A DNA stretch of 64,000 nucleotides from Leptolyngbya sp. FACHB-8 (GCF_014695575.1 NZ_JACJOO010000084.1:62001-126000); one strand, 5' to 3'. Numbered from the stretch's first letter, positions 25,052 to 34,912 are shown. Translations and numbers: made by a program. Notes: generated by a model not told the origin, from the letters alone.

Positions 25052-27397
25052 ATGCCGCAAACCTTAGACTTTCTAGCCCAACTCAATACCTCTCAGCGTC
25101 GCGCCGTTGAGCACCACTGTGGCCCACTGCTAGTGGTTGCTGGGGCCGGTTCTGGCAAAACGCGTGCCCTCACCTTTCGTATTGCCAACCTGATCCTGAA
25201 CCATCGGGTCGATCCGGAGAACATCCTCGCAGTTACCTTCACAAACAAAGCTGCCCGGGAGATGAAGGAGCGGATCGAGAAGCTTTTCGCTGAGCAGGAA
25301 GCTCTTGCACAGAAGGGCAAGCCCCTGGAAGCTTTGCACGAACGGGAGCAGATGCGGCTCCGCTCCTATGTCTACAAGAACATCACCAAGGATTTGTGGA
25401 TCGGTACGTTTCATGCCCTCTGCGCCCGCATCTTACGGTTTGACATCGAAAAGTACCAGGACCCTGCCGGGCAACGTACCCGGAACTTCTCCATCTTTGA
25501 TGAATCTGATGTGCAAAACCTTGTAAAAGGTATTGTCGCTTCCAAAAATCTGGACGATAAGAAGTTTGACCCGCGATCAATCCGATACGCCATCAGCAAC
25601 GCTAAAAACCAGGGCTTCTCGCCGATGGATGTAGAGCGCGAGCAGCCGAACTACCGGGGTCGGGTAATTGCTGACGTCTATGCCGAGTACCAGAGGGCCC
25701 TGGCAGCTAACAATGCCATGGATTTCGACGACCTGATTCTGGTTCCCGTGCAACTCTTCCGCCAGAATGAGCAGGTGTTGGCTTACTGGCACAAACGCTT
25801 TCGCCATATCCTCGTGGACGAGTATCAGGATACCAACCGTACCCAGTACGATTTGATCCGGATGCTCGTCACTAATGGAGCTAGCACTGCCGACTTCGGG
25901 GATTGGAATTACCGCTCCGTTTTCGTTGTGGGCGATGCCGATCAAAGCATCTATTCCTTCAGAGCTGCGGATTTCCGCATTCTGCTGGGGTTCCAGGAGG
26001 ATTTTGGCGATGGGTTGCCGGACGATGACACCCGCACGATGGTCAAGCTGGAGGAGAATTACCGCTCCACGTCCAACATCATCGAAGTGGCGAATGAAGT
26101 AATTGACAACAATACGGAACGCATCGACAAGGTGTTACGGGCAACACGGGGTGAAGGGGAGCCCATTTACCTGTTCCGAGCAGACGACGAGACACAGGAA
26201 GCGCAGTTTGTTGTCGGTCAAATCCGCCAGTTACGGGACAGTAACCCCGAGTTGGATTGGGGTAGTTTTGCAATTCTCTACCGGACCAACGCCCAATCGC
26301 GTGCGTTTGAGGAAGTGCTGGCCCGCTTTCAGTTGCCCTATACCATTGTGGGAGGGCTGCGATTCTACGATCGCCGTGAAGTCAAAGACGTGCTGTCCTA
26401 TTTGCGGGCGATCGCCAACCCTGACGACAGCGTCAGCATTGAGCGGGTCATCAACGTACCCCGACGCGGCGTGGGCAAAACCACCCTGGATCGGTTGAAG
26501 CAAGCGGCCCAGCAAACCAATGTCTCCCTCTGGAATATCCTTTGCGATGAGACATCGGTACAGACCCTGGCGGGGCGATCGGCCAAAGCGGTGTTTAGCT
26601 TTGTCGACATCATCCAGAAATATCAGGAGCAGCTAGAAACGGCCTCGGCTTCTGAAATCATGCAGGGCATTCTGGAGGACTCGGGCTACATTGCCGATCT
26701 GCAAACTCAGGATACTGACGAAGCCCAGGATCGCATCAGCAACGTGCAGGAGCTTTACAACGCCTCTCTGCAATTCCAGGAGGAAAACGACAACGCCTCC
26801 TTAGTGGGATTTTTGGCAAATGCTTCCCTCGCCTCAGATCTGGATAACTTGGACGAAGGGAAGTCTTCCATCTCCCTCATGACCCTCCACTCCTCTAAGG
26901 GACTGGAGTTCCCCGTTGTCTTTTTAGTGGGTCTGGAGCAGGGGCTTTTCCCTAACTATCGCTCCTTAGAGGATCCGGCTTCCCTGGAAGAGGAGCGCCG
27001 CCTCTGCTACGTGGGCATTACCCGTGCTCAGGAGCGGCTCTTCATCACCTATGCCCGAGAACGCCGCCTCTACGGCAATCGCGAACCGGCCAGCCCCTCG
27101 CTCTTCCTGGCAGAAATTCCACCAGAACGGCTAATCAGCAATGTGGCAACAGCTCAGCCCAAAAAGATGGCAACCCCGATGAAAGAAATGCGGGCACGGG
27201 CGATCGCGGCACCCAATCCCAATGCCGTCATCTCTGATTGGAAAGTGGGCGAGAAAGTGATGCATCCTTCCTTTGGCCCCGGCCAGGTTACCCACATCTT
27301 TGGTACCGGCAAGAAGATGTGCATTGCCGTCAAGTTCCCTGATTTGGGTCAGAAGATCATCGACCCCAAATTAGTTCCGCTTCAACGGGTCCAATAA
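25052..27397 (+). CDS. pcrA: ATP-dependent DNA helicase, UvrD/PcrA type
   Basis: A 781-residue superfamily 1A helicase for repair and replication restart. Motifs in order: QRRAVEHHCGPLLVVAGAGS with GKT (Walker A, about residues 32-38), TFTNKAAREMKERI, GTFHALCARILR, VDEYQDTNRTQYDLI (Walker B), GDADQSIYSFRAAD, VKLEENYRST, LMTLHSSKGLEFPVVFLVGL and LCYVGITRAQERL. The C-terminal Tudor-like region of PcrA is present (VGEKVMHPSFGPGQV). Length is normal. It converges with fmt, with a shared hairpin between. Confidence 0.94.
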   Translation: MPQTLDFLAQLNTSQRRAVEHHCGPLLVVAGAGSGKTRALTFRIANLILNHRVDPENILAVTFTNKAAREMKERIEKLFAEQEALAQKGKPLEALHEREQMRLRSYVYKNITKDLWIGTFHALCARILRFDIEKYQDPAGQRTRNFSIFDESDVQNLVKGIVASKNLDDKKFDPRSIRYAISNAKNQGFSPMDVEREQPNYRGRVIADVYAEYQRALAANNAMDFDDLILVPVQLFRQNEQVLAYWHKRFRHILVDEYQDTNRTQYDLIRMLVTNGASTADFGDWNYRSVFVVGDADQSIYSFRAADFRILLGFQEDFGDGLPDDDTRTMVKLEENYRSTSNIIEVANEVIDNNTERIDKVLRATRGEGEPIYLFRADDETQEAQFVVGQIRQLRDSNPELDWGSFAILYRTNAQSRAFEEVLARFQLPYTIVGGLRFYDRREVKDVLSYLRAIANPDDSVSIERVINVPRRGVGKTTLDRLKQAAQQTNVSLWNILCDETSVQTLAGRSAKAVFSFVDIIQKYQEQLETASASEIMQGILEDSGYIADLQTQDTDEAQDRISNVQELYNASLQFQEENDNASLVGFLANASLASDLDNLDEGKSSISLMTLHSSKGLEFPVVFLVGLEQGLFPNYRSLEDPASLEEERRLCYVGITRAQERLFITYARERRLYGNREPASPSLFLAEIPPERLISNVATAQPKKMATPMKEMRARAIAAPNPNAVISDWKVGEKVMHPSFGPGQVTHIFGTGKKMCIAVKFPDLGQKIIDPKLVPLQRVQ

Positions 27398-27400
27398 AAA

Positions 27401-27442
27401 TGCTTTGTGTATGGTGTTTCGCACACCACACACAATAAGCAT
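27401..27442. terminator. Bidirectional hairpin between pcrA and fmt
   Basis: TGCTTTGTGTATGGTG pairs with CACCACACACAATAAGCA with small bulges. It lies 3 bases past the pcrA stop and 18 past the fmt stop, so it can serve both convergent genes. Confidence 0.65.
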
Positions 27443-27460
27443 ACATAAGTTCCGTGAAGG

Positions 27461-28474
27461 CTATGCCTGTTTGAGTTGTGGCGTTCCAAACCGCTCACCT
27501 ACCTCTAGACGGCTACCGTTCACAAAGTCTGCGCCACTCTGAGCTTTCTTCCCCGGTAGCTGAATCTCCTGGAGCAGCAGCAGCCCCTCACCTGTCTTCA
27601 CGACAGGCCCCCAGCCTTTGAGAATTGTGGCGATCGCCCCAACCTCGATCTCTGCTTGCAGGAAAGGCTGCCACTCCGAAGCCAGAGCTTGCAGGTCTGG
27701 CGGTAACTGGTCATCCACGACACCCAGGGGAGCGGTTTTTAGCAGTTTGATAGAGCTATCGCGAAAGGTTGCCACGCAGTTTGGGAAAAAGCCACGAATC
27801 TGGTTGTGGAGGGCGATCGCCCCTTTCCCCCAATCTACCCAGTAATCTGCTTTCTGAATGAGCGGTGCATAGGTGGCTTGTTCAGCATCCTGTGGCTCGG
27901 CAATCAGCGTTCCTGCTTCCAGGCCATGCAGCGTTTGCACCAGCAAATCCCCTGACTGCGCTGCAAGCTTTTCGGCTACGTCAAAAAAGGTATCAAATAA
28001 ACCAATGGGTACCTGACCTTTGATCAACATGGGGCCGGTATCCATCCCCGCATCCATCAGCATCGTGGTAATGCCTGTCTCAGTCTTGCCATGCACAATG
28101 CTCCATTGAATGGGAGCAGCCCCTCGGTAGTCCGGGAGTAACGATCCGTGACCATTAATACAACCGAGGCGGGGCATGTCTAAAATTTCTTGAGATAAGA
28201 TTTGCCCATAGGCAACGACAACGAAGGCATCGGCTTCATAGGAACGCAATGCATCCAGGGTTTCGGCATCACGTTTCACTCTCCTGGGTTGCCAGACGGG
28301 AAGATTATGGGTTTGGGCGATCGCCTTCACTGGAGATGGGCTTAACTCCTTCCCCCGCCCCCGCCGCTTATCGGGTTGGGTTACCACTGCCAGCACCTCA
28401 AACCCCGGTTCTGCCAGCAACCGCTCCAGGCTAGGCACGGCAAATTGGGGCGTTCCAAAAAAGACCAGTTTCAT
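27461..28474 (-). CDS. fmt: Methionyl-tRNA formyltransferase
   Basis: The 337-residue enzyme formylates initiator Met-tRNA with 10-formyl-tetrahydrofolate. The N terminus [20 protein letters not shown] is standard. The catalytic block is [20 protein letters not shown] (Asn and His of NxH), followed by [17 protein letters not shown] with its Asp. The C-terminal OB-like domain ends normally. ATG at 28474 gives the usual start; another ATG four codons earlier (28486) is possible. A 132-bp MITE lies just upstream (28507-28638), between this gene and its likely promoter region. Confidence 0.95.
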   Translation of the reverse strand: MKLVFFGTPQFAVPSLERLLAEPGFEVLAVVTQPDKRRGRGKELSPSPVKAIAQTHNLPVWQPRRVKRDAETLDALRSYEADAFVVVAYGQILSQEILDMPRLGCINGHGSLLPDYRGAAPIQWSIVHGKTETGITTMLMDAGMDTGPMLIKGQVPIGLFDTFFDVAEKLAAQSGDLLVQTLHGLEAGTLIAEPQDAEQATYAPLIQKADYWVDWGKGAIALHNQIRGFFPNCVATFRDSSIKLLKTAPLGVVDDQLPPDLQALASEWQPFLQAEIEVGAIATILKGWGPVVKTGEGLLLLQEIQLPGKKAQSGADFVNGSRLEVGERFGTPQLKQA

Positions 28475-28506
28475 GGACACCTGCATGATTACTCAGCAAA
28501 TACTAT

Positions 28507-28638
28507 CAGCAATTCTTAGTATGGGCATCAAAGCCAAGAGTTCACGCCCTACGGGCGTGAACTCTTGGCTTTGATGCCCGAAAACCGCGTGCCAAAGGCG
28601 CGCGGTTTTCGGGCCTGATTTCAAAATGAGAATTGCTG
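28507..28638. mobile_element. 132-bp double-hairpin MITE with 9-bp target duplication (copy 2)
   Basis: Inverted relative to the copy at 13289-13420 and equal in length. Ends are CAGCAATTCT and AGAATTGCTG. Perfect direct repeats AAATACTAT flank it (28498-28506 and 28639-28647). It differs from copy 1 by a few bases, including a paired change that preserves the second stem. It starts 32 bases upstream of the fmt start codon. Confidence 0.9.
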
Positions 28639-28709
28639 AAATACTATAGCTTTTGTACCGATCGTTGCGGCAAAGGGAGAGACTAGTAAGCTGCAGCCTA
28701 AGTTCGCGA

Positions 28710-28756
28710 CCCATGTTTTTGTGTGGGGTGCTTCGCACCCCACACAAAAACATGGG
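28710..28756. repeat. 22-bp perfect hairpin with TTC loop
   Basis: Arms 28710-28731 and 28735-28756 pair perfectly and close as C(TTCG). It lies in the spacer between the oppositely bounded fmt and usp genes, both on the minus strand. Confidence 0.75.
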
Positions 28757-28807
28757 TGATGGATTTTCGCCTCAGCGTACTAGTACAAGAAATCTATCTA
28801 TATCGAG

Positions 28808-28877
28808 TGGTATGAGGCACTTTGTGCCCCACACCACCCACCGTTGCTCTATTTAACGCACTTGCACATGCTATATG
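28808..28877. repeat. TATAGC family palindromic repeat (decayed copy)
   Basis: The right half (CACACCAC, TTAACGCACTTGCACA, GCTATA) is recognisable; the left arm is truncated and mismatched, so the palindrome is broken. Confidence 0.7.
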
Positions 28878-28914
28878 AAGCAGAGTTCGGGTGAAGTACG
28901 GGCTTGCGCTCTGA

Positions 28915-28995
28915 TAAACCTCTTAGGCCAAAACTTAGCCTCCTGTTTCTGTCCTCACTAAATAAGGGCAAAAACAAGAGGCCAAGTTTTGACAC
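28915..28995 (-). repeat. Imperfect inverted repeat after the usp gene
   Basis: GGCCAAAACTTAGCCTC-TGTTT near 28928-28952 pairs imperfectly with the complement of AAACAAGAGGCCAAGTTTTG near 28974-28993. It ends about 15 bases from the usp stop codon on the minus strand and may mark the transcript end. Confidence 0.45.
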
Positions 28996-29009
28996 GAAGT
29001 GTGGAGTAA

Positions 29010-29729
29010 TTAAAACTCTTCCAATTGATGAGGAATACCCCAAATTGGACAGGGAGACAGGGGAGCCAACTGACGAACCAGTTCATGCTCTGGAGAGCTG
29101 CAGCCCACCACAATCAAGTTAGCATCAATCTCTCGGGCCACATTCAGCAACTCGTCAGGGTAGCTACCAAAGCGCAGGTGAGCCTCTAGAGAGCCACGCC
29201 ATTCTTCCGCCAGGCAGCGAGCCTGCCAAAGAATGCAATCTGCCTGATCCAGGAGATTCTCAGGAGCAGGGATTGGCTCAACCTGGCAGACCGTCAGACA
29301 ACTTTGGGCTGCCTGGCTGGCTAGCACGTCCGTACTACGACGCCCCGAAGAAAACACGGGTAGCCCCGAAGCGTGGACCAAATCGGTGCGCGTAGAGGTC
29401 CGTGGGTACGGCCAGGCCGATCGCCCTCCCAGATCAACAGGATTTTCGCGAGGTGGCTGTTTGCGCCGATCGACGATATACACCACATGCACCAGCACTC
29501 GGGTTTGCGATGCCAGGCGAGTTTGATGGGCAATCCACAGGGCCATATCCAGGGCAATTTGGCTATTGGCAGAGCCGTTGTAGCCAATTAGCACATTCAT
29601 GGTTTCCTTGGAAGAACGCTCATCCTCACCCCCACCCAGAGTTAGGCCTTCAGACAGAACGATTTGGCTTGCCAGATCCTTCCATCCCAGGGCATTTTGT
29701 AAGCGCACCAGTGTGGATTTAATCTTCAC
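29010..29729 (-). CDS. Universal stress protein (UspA family)
   Basis: The 239-residue protein has the Usp fold: MNVLIGYNGSANSQIALDMAL at residues 44-64, a variable middle of about 100 residues, and the C-terminal IDANLIVVGCSSP block. The usual ATP motif G-2x-G-9x-G(S/T) is not clear after VVGCSSPEHELV, so nucleotide binding is doubtful. The start is GTG at 29729, supported by GGAGG about 9 bases upstream. The first 43 residues (LVRLQNALGWKDLASQIVL) are an N-terminal extension that I recall from cyanobacterial members. Role in stress response is inferred from the family only. Confidence 0.82.
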   Translation of the reverse strand: MKIKSTLVRLQNALGWKDLASQIVLSEGLTLGGGEDERSSKETMNVLIGYNGSANSQIALDMALWIAHQTRLASQTRVLVHVVYIVDRRKQPPRENPVDLGGRSAWPYPRTSTRTDLVHASGLPVFSSGRRSTDVLASQAAQSCLTVCQVEPIPAPENLLDQADCILWQARCLAEEWRGSLEAHLRFGSYPDELLNVAREIDANLIVVGCSSPEHELVRQLAPLSPCPIWGIPHQLEEF

Positions 29730-31511
29730 CGTGGTTTCCCTCCGTCAACATGGATGAGCCAAACTTTGAAGGTTCAAAAGTCAAAAGTTGCAACTTGAAG
29801 GATGTCATGGAAAGCCCAGATAGGGATACAAAGCAGTTGCCCCTATCACAGCCATAGAGAAGCTAGTTCTAGAGAATCAACCGGGCTCTGGCGATCGCCT
29901 CTAACAACCAGAACCTTCCTGTAAAACAGCACCCCAAACCATTAATCCGGAAACACCCTTTCAGTCCTGCAAAAACTGAACAAGCTGAATCAACAGAAGA
30001 TCTGCTTCAACTTATTCGTGCATAGACAATCGGCCACTTTAGGAACACACCGAATAGAGCCTTGCACTCATCTATTCTCTACCCAAAGCCAGTCAGAACT
30101 GCTCGATATTGAGGAGAGGAAGGCCACCTCCATCCAAAACCCGATAATTCTGAGGTCTATACAGGGGTTTTCTAAGAAGACAAAAACGATTATAGGCAAC
30201 CTTTTCGGGCAAAGGTAGCTCCCTAAGGAGTAACCATAGCTCAGCTTAAGACACGTCAGCCATCCCGATAGAGGTTCAGACCACACTCCTCGTTCCTGTG
30301 TCAGGAAGATAAAAACGAAGGGATAAAACTTAACCCAAAAAGTACAAGGCCGGAACCAAGATGCAGTGAAACTTTTACCATTTCGCACCATCCAGTTACA
30401 TGGATGAAAAGATACATAGTTTCAATTGCCGAAACTCAGCTTAACACCGGCAACATAGATCGTCAATGGGACTTTTCTTTCCGTAGGAAAGTCAAGAATA
30501 GTAACAAAATGGATAGCTAGTTTAGGCTGTATTTTGCATACAAATAAGGACCAATTTAGAACACCTCAAGAGCACATGAAATAAGCTTTTCAAATAGGGC
30601 CCAGGAGGATCTCTAATCGAGAATCTATACTTACCTCAAATGATGCTGGTAAACCTGTAATCCAATACACTTGCTGGGAATTTCCACGAGATGTAGCCAG
30701 GTTTACAAATTACAGCTACATGCCTCGTAGTAAGCCTCTCATTCATCTTTCCCTCTTACATGGAAGCTCTAGTCGCTCAACCCTATGGATAGTGTGTATC
30801 GAGCCGGAGCCCTTGTTCTGTCATCGCTCTATGCAGCAGAACAAAGACTCCGCGTGCCAGCTCAAGTCACGGATACGCGTGAGTTTACCTATAAGTTTGA
30901 GGAAGAGGTATATTTTGCATCCTCATCTTCAAAACACCAGAAACGCTGATGGTGACCATATAAACAATCGAAAGCTTTGCGATCGCCAGGCTAAAGCTCT
31001 TAATTGTGCTTAAAAACACCTTTAAAAAGAGATCAGCCTCACCCAATAATGCCAGAGGGAAGGCAGGTGAGGCTGGAGACGCAGTTAGGAGGTATCTTGT
31101 TTTTAAGACTACGCCTACTATTCTAGTTTTTCGTTCCTCTTAAGGTGTTCTTAAGTTTACGAATAAGAAAATCTTGTTTTTCTCAGAAAATCGTTACCTT
31201 CACTACCCAAAAGCCCTATTTTTTACTAAAGGATGTTACGAAACTCATGCAAGGGTTGAGTTAACAAACCTGTGCTTCTGACAAATCAATAATTTCTACT
31301 CAACAGAATTTCAAAAAAGAGAATCATTCTGTGATTTAGGATGAAGCCTCAAAAAATTCGAAACCTCTTACTTTAGATAGTTTTTATATTCACGTCCTGC
31401 ACCTGTTTAAAGGCAAGCAGAACTCTTATTCTGTACCGCAACGCAAGGCAAAATTGGAGTTCTGTTTTCCGGTGTACACGTCAGCACTGTCCCACACACG
31501 CAGCGCCTTTT
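29730..31511. other. 1.8-kb spacer without a convincing gene
   Basis: Open frames here are short, on both strands, and read as low-complexity or basic peptides without family features. Base composition is more A/T-rich than in the flanking genes. The only clear structure is the hairpin at 31034-31075. No tRNA-like T-loop, rnpB, tmRNA or SRP RNA core was seen. Non-coding RNAs or remnants of a lost gene remain possible. Confidence 0.55.
31034..31075 (-). ncRNA. Candidate structured RNA / terminator in the 29.7-31.5 kb spacer
   Basis: CAGCCTCACC (31034-31043) pairs perfectly with 31066-31075, and an inner TGCC/GGCA stem (31050-31053 and 31062-31065) stacks on it with a one-sided 6-base bulge. 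On the minus strand it is followed by ATCTCTTTTT, as at an RNA 3' end. No gene precedes it on that strand for 400 bases, which suggests a small RNA. The class is unknown. Confidence 0.4.
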
Positions 31512-31946
31512 ATGGGATTCCGCTACCACGCCGCCTTTGTAGCCCTGGCTACGCCCGAATTGGAGCGGTTAGTCATCTTTTATCGCTCATTTCTAGGACA
31601 ACCTCCCGTCACGTTTATTCCCCAGCAATATGCCGAGTTTCATCTCCTGCAATTGCGTTTAGCACTGTTCAACCCCAAAACAGAACATCGCACTGAGTTT
31701 GTGGCCCCTGCCGGAGCCGCCCTTAGCATTTGCCTGGAGGTTGAGCAGTTAGAGACGGCGATCGCCCACCTCACAAGCACCTATATCCTTTTGCAAGAGC
31801 AAGGATTGTGGCACGACACCGTCCCGTTAGGGGAACTTCTCACCCCCTCCCATGGGCGTGAGATTTATGCCTATGATCCGGATGGCAATCGTCTCATCCT
31901 CTATGAGGCAGCATCAACAAACCGTGCGGAGCCTACCCATGACTGA
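31512..31946 (+). CDS. VOC-superfamily (glyoxalase/bleomycin-resistance fold) protein
   Basis: The 144-residue protein has the paired beta-alpha-beta modules of the VOC fold: ALATPELERLVIFYRSFLGQ at the start and EIYAYDPDGNRLILYEA at the end, the latter typical with a metal-binding Glu in the final strand. The first-module metal His is replaced by Tyr/Ala (FRYHAAFVALAT), so the metal site is not certain. Substrate unknown. It overlaps the DUF423 gene by 8 bases (ATGACTGA), so the two are translationally coupled. Confidence 0.82.
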   Translation: MGFRYHAAFVALATPELERLVIFYRSFLGQPPVTFIPQQYAEFHLLQLRLALFNPKTEHRTEFVAPAGAALSICLEVEQLETAIAHLTSTYILLQEQGLWHDTVPLGELLTPSHGREIYAYDPDGNRLILYEAASTNRAEPTHD

Positions 31947-32322
31947 ATCTCGAATATTCTTAATGATGGGAGCCATTTTAGGAGGCCTGGCCGTAGCCTC
32001 CGGAGCTTTCGCTTCCCATGCCCTGTCTGAAAAACTGACTGAGAGGGCTATAGAAATTTTTGAGACGGCCGCTCGATATCAGATGTACCATGCTCTGGCA
32101 CTGCTAGCGGTTGGCCTTTGGCTGAGCCGAGTAGATGAGGGGCGATCGCTCCTTGTCACAGCCGGAGTTGCTTATCTAATTGGGATTCTTCTGTTCTCAG
32201 GAAGCCTCTACGCCCTTAGCTTGAGTGGCATTAAGGGGTTGGGAGCCGTCACGCCTCTGGGTGGAGTGGCGTTTCTGGTGGGATGGGGGTGCTTGGCGAT
32301 CGCAGCCCTTTCCTTCAAGTAG
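31939..32322 (+). CDS. DUF423 family small membrane protein
   Basis: A 127-residue protein with four hydrophobic helices and the DUF423 pattern: GGLAVASGAFASHALSEKL, then ETAARYQMYHALALLAVGL, then GILLFSGSLYALSLSGIKGL and a final TPLGGVAFLVGW. Family function is unknown. The ATG at 31939 lies inside the last codons of the VOC gene, giving coupled translation. It is followed by palindromic repeats. Confidence 0.9.
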   Translation: MTESRIFLMMGAILGGLAVASGAFASHALSEKLTERAIEIFETAARYQMYHALALLAVGLWLSRVDEGRSLLVTAGVAYLIGILLFSGSLYALSLSGIKGLGAVTPLGGVAFLVGWGCLAIAALSFK

Positions 32323-32387
32323 AAATGTTGTTCTGGTCTTTCAGCAGGGAAAGTCCAACTTTTTTCTTGGCTTACATTTTTCAGCAC

Positions 32388-32444
32388 AACTCAGAACCCT
32401 GGTTTTGTCACCGTGAAGCGACGGCAAAACCAGGGTTCTGAGTT
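32388..32444 (+). terminator. 20-bp perfect hairpin after the VOC-DUF423 pair
   Basis: AACTCAGAACCCTGGTTTTG (32388-32407) pairs perfectly with 32425-32444; an inner CCGT/ACGG also pairs. It lies 65 bases past the DUF423 stop. Confidence 0.6.
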
Positions 32445-32471
32445 TTGGTTGGAGTAGATGCAGGATATTAA

Positions 32472-32572
32472 GGAGATTTCTGAGAAACAATATCCCCATT
32501 ATTTGGAAAAAAGGCGCGGCTTCGCCGCGCCTTTTTTCCAAATAATGGGGAAGTTCTTATCTGGAAATCTCC
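32472..32572. mobile_element. 101-bp MITE-like element (subfamily a, copy 1)
   Basis: Ends GGAGATTTC and GAAATCTCC, with a 27-bp perfect internal stem closing on TTC/GAA. TAA flanks it on both sides (32469-32471 and 32573-32575). The copy at 44311-44411 is the same sequence in the opposite orientation, so recombination between them could invert the 12 kb between. Confidence 0.9.
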
Positions 32573-32736
32573 TAACTCCTCACTGAGCAACCGTTTTATG
32601 CATAGGCTCAATGAAGTTGTGAAAGCAACAGGACGTTTCTTAAGGCACTTCGGAACCTATCCCTCTTAGCTACGTCCCCTTTTACGGCAGACTGATGAAT
32701 AAAGGGACCTATTACTCTGTGCGTAAACCTAAATCT

Positions 32737-33033
32737 ATGGCACTACAAGATGCCCACCAGGCAATCATCAGAGCCCATGTTTTTGTTCAAGGCCGTGTGC
32801 AGGGGGTTGGCTATCGAGCCGCCACATGGGATACCGCGATTCTGCTGAAACTCAAGGGGTGGGTACGAAACCTGCGAGATGGTCGTGTCGAAGCCGTCTT
32901 TGAAGGAACCTCAGAACAAATTGAGGAAATGATTCGCTGGTGCCATCAAGGCCCGCCTACTGCCCGAGTAACCAGCGTCCAGGTCACTTACGAAACCCCA
33001 GAGCACCTCAAAACATTCCAGGTTACCCAGTAA
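32737..33033 (+). CDS. acyP: Acylphosphatase
   Basis: The 98-residue enzyme hydrolyses carboxyl-phosphate bonds. The active-site loop is FVQGRVQGVGYRAAT with the phosphate-binding Arg, and the catalytic Asn is in WVRNLRDGRVEAVFEG; both are intact. ATG at 32737 fits the usual length; an upstream in-frame ATG at 32695 would add 14 residues and neither has a good ribosome binding site. Physiological substrate unknown, as for the family. A long palindrome follows. Confidence 0.9.
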   Translation: MALQDAHQAIIRAHVFVQGRVQGVGYRAATWDTAILLKLKGWVRNLRDGRVEAVFEGTSEQIEEMIRWCHQGPPTARVTSVQVTYETPEHLKTFQVTQ

Positions 33034-33042
33034 CGGTCCTTC

Positions 33043-33116
33043 GGACAGATTCTTTAAAGTTCCTGCTTTTGCATGCGCTCAGGTCCATCAAAGCAAGAAC
33101 TTTAAAGAATCTGTCC
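33043..33116. repeat. Long hairpin related to the 21552-21626 palindrome
   Basis: GGACAGATTCTTTAAAGTTC pairs with the complement of the last 20 bases with one mismatch. The interior is partly unpaired (CATGCGCTCAGGTCCATC). It shares GGACAG ends, the preceding TTC and a TGCTTTTGC segment with 21552-21626. It lies 9 bases past the acylphosphatase stop. Confidence 0.65.
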
Positions 33117-33628
33117 GGTGCAACTATCCTCATCCCAATAAGCCACAGCTATGAAGGAAAAATTAACAGATTACTTATCGCTCATTACTCTCCATATAGG
33201 GGAAAGGAGAATACTTGCAATCCTTGCTTAAACAATACAAAAACTTTGTTAAAACTTCACGGAAGCTTTATATAACATCGCAGAAAAGTGAAGCTTCCTT
33301 GAAGAGCTACGGGATTCCACGGAACACCCAAGAGCAAAACGTTATTCTCATCCCCAGCTTCCAGTATGACCCCCATGCTATTTCCAATTGCATCTATAGC
33401 TAGAAACAACTTTCAGCAATATGCAACTTGTGAAGTAGTTCTTTGAAGCAAATGCTTGTTCCTGAGCTTAAGTAACCATCCAGATGTGATTCTGCCTTGC
33501 GGAGTAGGTCTCTCTCTGAACGGTAGGATGCCATAGCGCCTCAGTTGAAATAGCCTGGAGCAGGTTACTGAGTACCACAGGTCATTCTGTTCAAAACAAA
33601 CCTCAGCCTGCGTTGTGTTCGGGGCTAT
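33117..33628. other. Spacer upstream of the WcaI-like gene
   Basis: No supported gene, hairpin or repeat. It should contain the promoter of the glycosyltransferase. Confidence 0.5.
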
Positions 33629-34912
33629 ATGCGAATCCTCATTTATTCCTATAACTATCATCCAGAGCCCATCGGTATCGCGCCACTCATGACCGAACTG
33701 GCCGAAGGGCTAGCCAGTCGAGGACACACTGTGCGTGTCGTCACGGGTATGCCCAACTACCCTGAGCGCCAGGTGTATCAAAAATATCAAGGCAAGTTTT
33801 ACTGCACTGAAGAGCAAAATGGTGTCACTATCCAGCGAAGCTATGTGTGGATCCGGCCTCAACTCGGATTAATGACTCGTATTTTGCTGGATGGAAGTTT
33901 TTCGGTTACGAGTTTGATACAAGCGTTACGGGGCTGGCGACCCGAAGTTATTTTGCTGACGGTACCGCCTCTACCAACCTGTGTTCCGGCTGCGCTCTTA
34001 CGATTGATCTACAAATGTCCTGTGGTTATTAGCCTGCAAGACATTCTGCCAGAAGCAGCGGTTAAACTCGGCATCCTGAGCAATAAATGGGCGATTCGTT
34101 TGTTTGAATTATTAGAGCGGTTTGCTTACCGAACAGCCAGCGCTATTGGAGTCATCTCAGATGGCTTTATCGAGAATCTCATGGGGAAAGGGGTGCCCCG
34201 CGACAAGATGCATTGCATCCCTAATTGGGTAGATGTCAACTTCATTCGCCCCCAAGTCCGAGACCCCAACCCTTTTCGTATCAAGCACCAGTTAACGGGT
34301 AAATTTGTTGTGCTCTATTCGGGTAATATTGCTCTGACTCAGGGCATGGAAACCGTCATCAGAGCTGCAAAATTACTCCAAGACGTCCCTAACATTGTGT
34401 TTGTCATTGCGGGCGAAGCGAAGGCACGTCAACGCCTGCAAACAATTTGTGAGGAGTGTCAAACAAACAACGTCATGCTCCTACCCTTTGAGCCCCGAGA
34501 AAATTTGCCACAGATGTTGGCAGCGGCAGATGTCAGTCTCGTGGTGCAGAAACGAAACGTAATTGCTTTTAATATGCCGTCTAAGGTTCAGCTTCTCCTG
34601 GCCAGTGGACGCCCTATTATTGCCTCAGTTCCCCTGAATGGTATGGCTGCGAGGGCAGTTTCTAAGAGCCAGGGCGGCATGGTATTGCCTCCAGAACAGC
34701 CCGATTTACTAGCAGACGCAATCCTGCGGCTGTACCACAACCCTGCTGAAGCCGAAGCAATGGGCGTCCAGGGTCGTCACTATGCCATTCAACATTACTC
34801 GTTAGAACAGGCACTCGATAGCTATGAAAGCCTATTTACCAAGCTTGTTGGAAAACCCCCAGCAGTAGAGCCACCTACGCTGCGACCGGAAGAAGTGACA
34901 ACAGGGCACTAA
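33629..34912 (+). CDS. WcaI-like glycosyltransferase (GT4, GT-B fold)
   Basis: The 427-residue GT-B enzyme resembles WcaI of exopolysaccharide clusters. The N-terminal acceptor domain shows ILIYSYNYHPEPIGIAPLM, GHTVRVVTGMPNYP and SLQDILPEAAVKLGI. The C-terminal donor domain has YSGNIALTQGMETVI, FVIAGEAKARQRL, and PQMLAAADVSLV with a weak EX7E region. It should add a sugar to a lipid-linked glycan on the cytoplasmic side. No Wzx/Wzy or other polysaccharide genes are near, so it is isolated. Confidence 0.88.
   Translation: MRILIYSYNYHPEPIGIAPLMTELAEGLASRGHTVRVVTGMPNYPERQVYQKYQGKFYCTEEQNGVTIQRSYVWIRPQLGLMTRILLDGSFSVTSLIQALRGWRPEVILLTVPPLPTCVPAALLRLIYKCPVVISLQDILPEAAVKLGILSNKWAIRLFELLERFAYRTASAIGVISDGFIENLMGKGVPRDKMHCIPNWVDVNFIRPQVRDPNPFRIKHQLTGKFVVLYSGNIALTQGMETVIRAAKLLQDVPNIVFVIAGEAKARQRLQTICEECQTNNVMLLPFEPRENLPQMLAAADVSLVVQKRNVIAFNMPSKVQLLLASGRPIIASVPLNGMAARAVSKSQGGMVLPPEQPDLLADAILRLYHNPAEAEAMGVQGRHYAIQHYSLEQALDSYESLFTKLVGKPPAVEPPTLRPEEVTTGH

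Noticed and set aside
30068-30391. A 107-codon minus-strand frame rich in Phe and Trp
   Set aside because: No ribosome binding site, family motif or coding-like codon pattern; kept as spacer.
30720-31013. A 97-codon plus-strand frame in the 29.7-31.5 kb spacer
   Set aside because: The peptide is irregular, with no hydrophobic pattern, motif or ribosome binding site; composition matches non-coding DNA around it.
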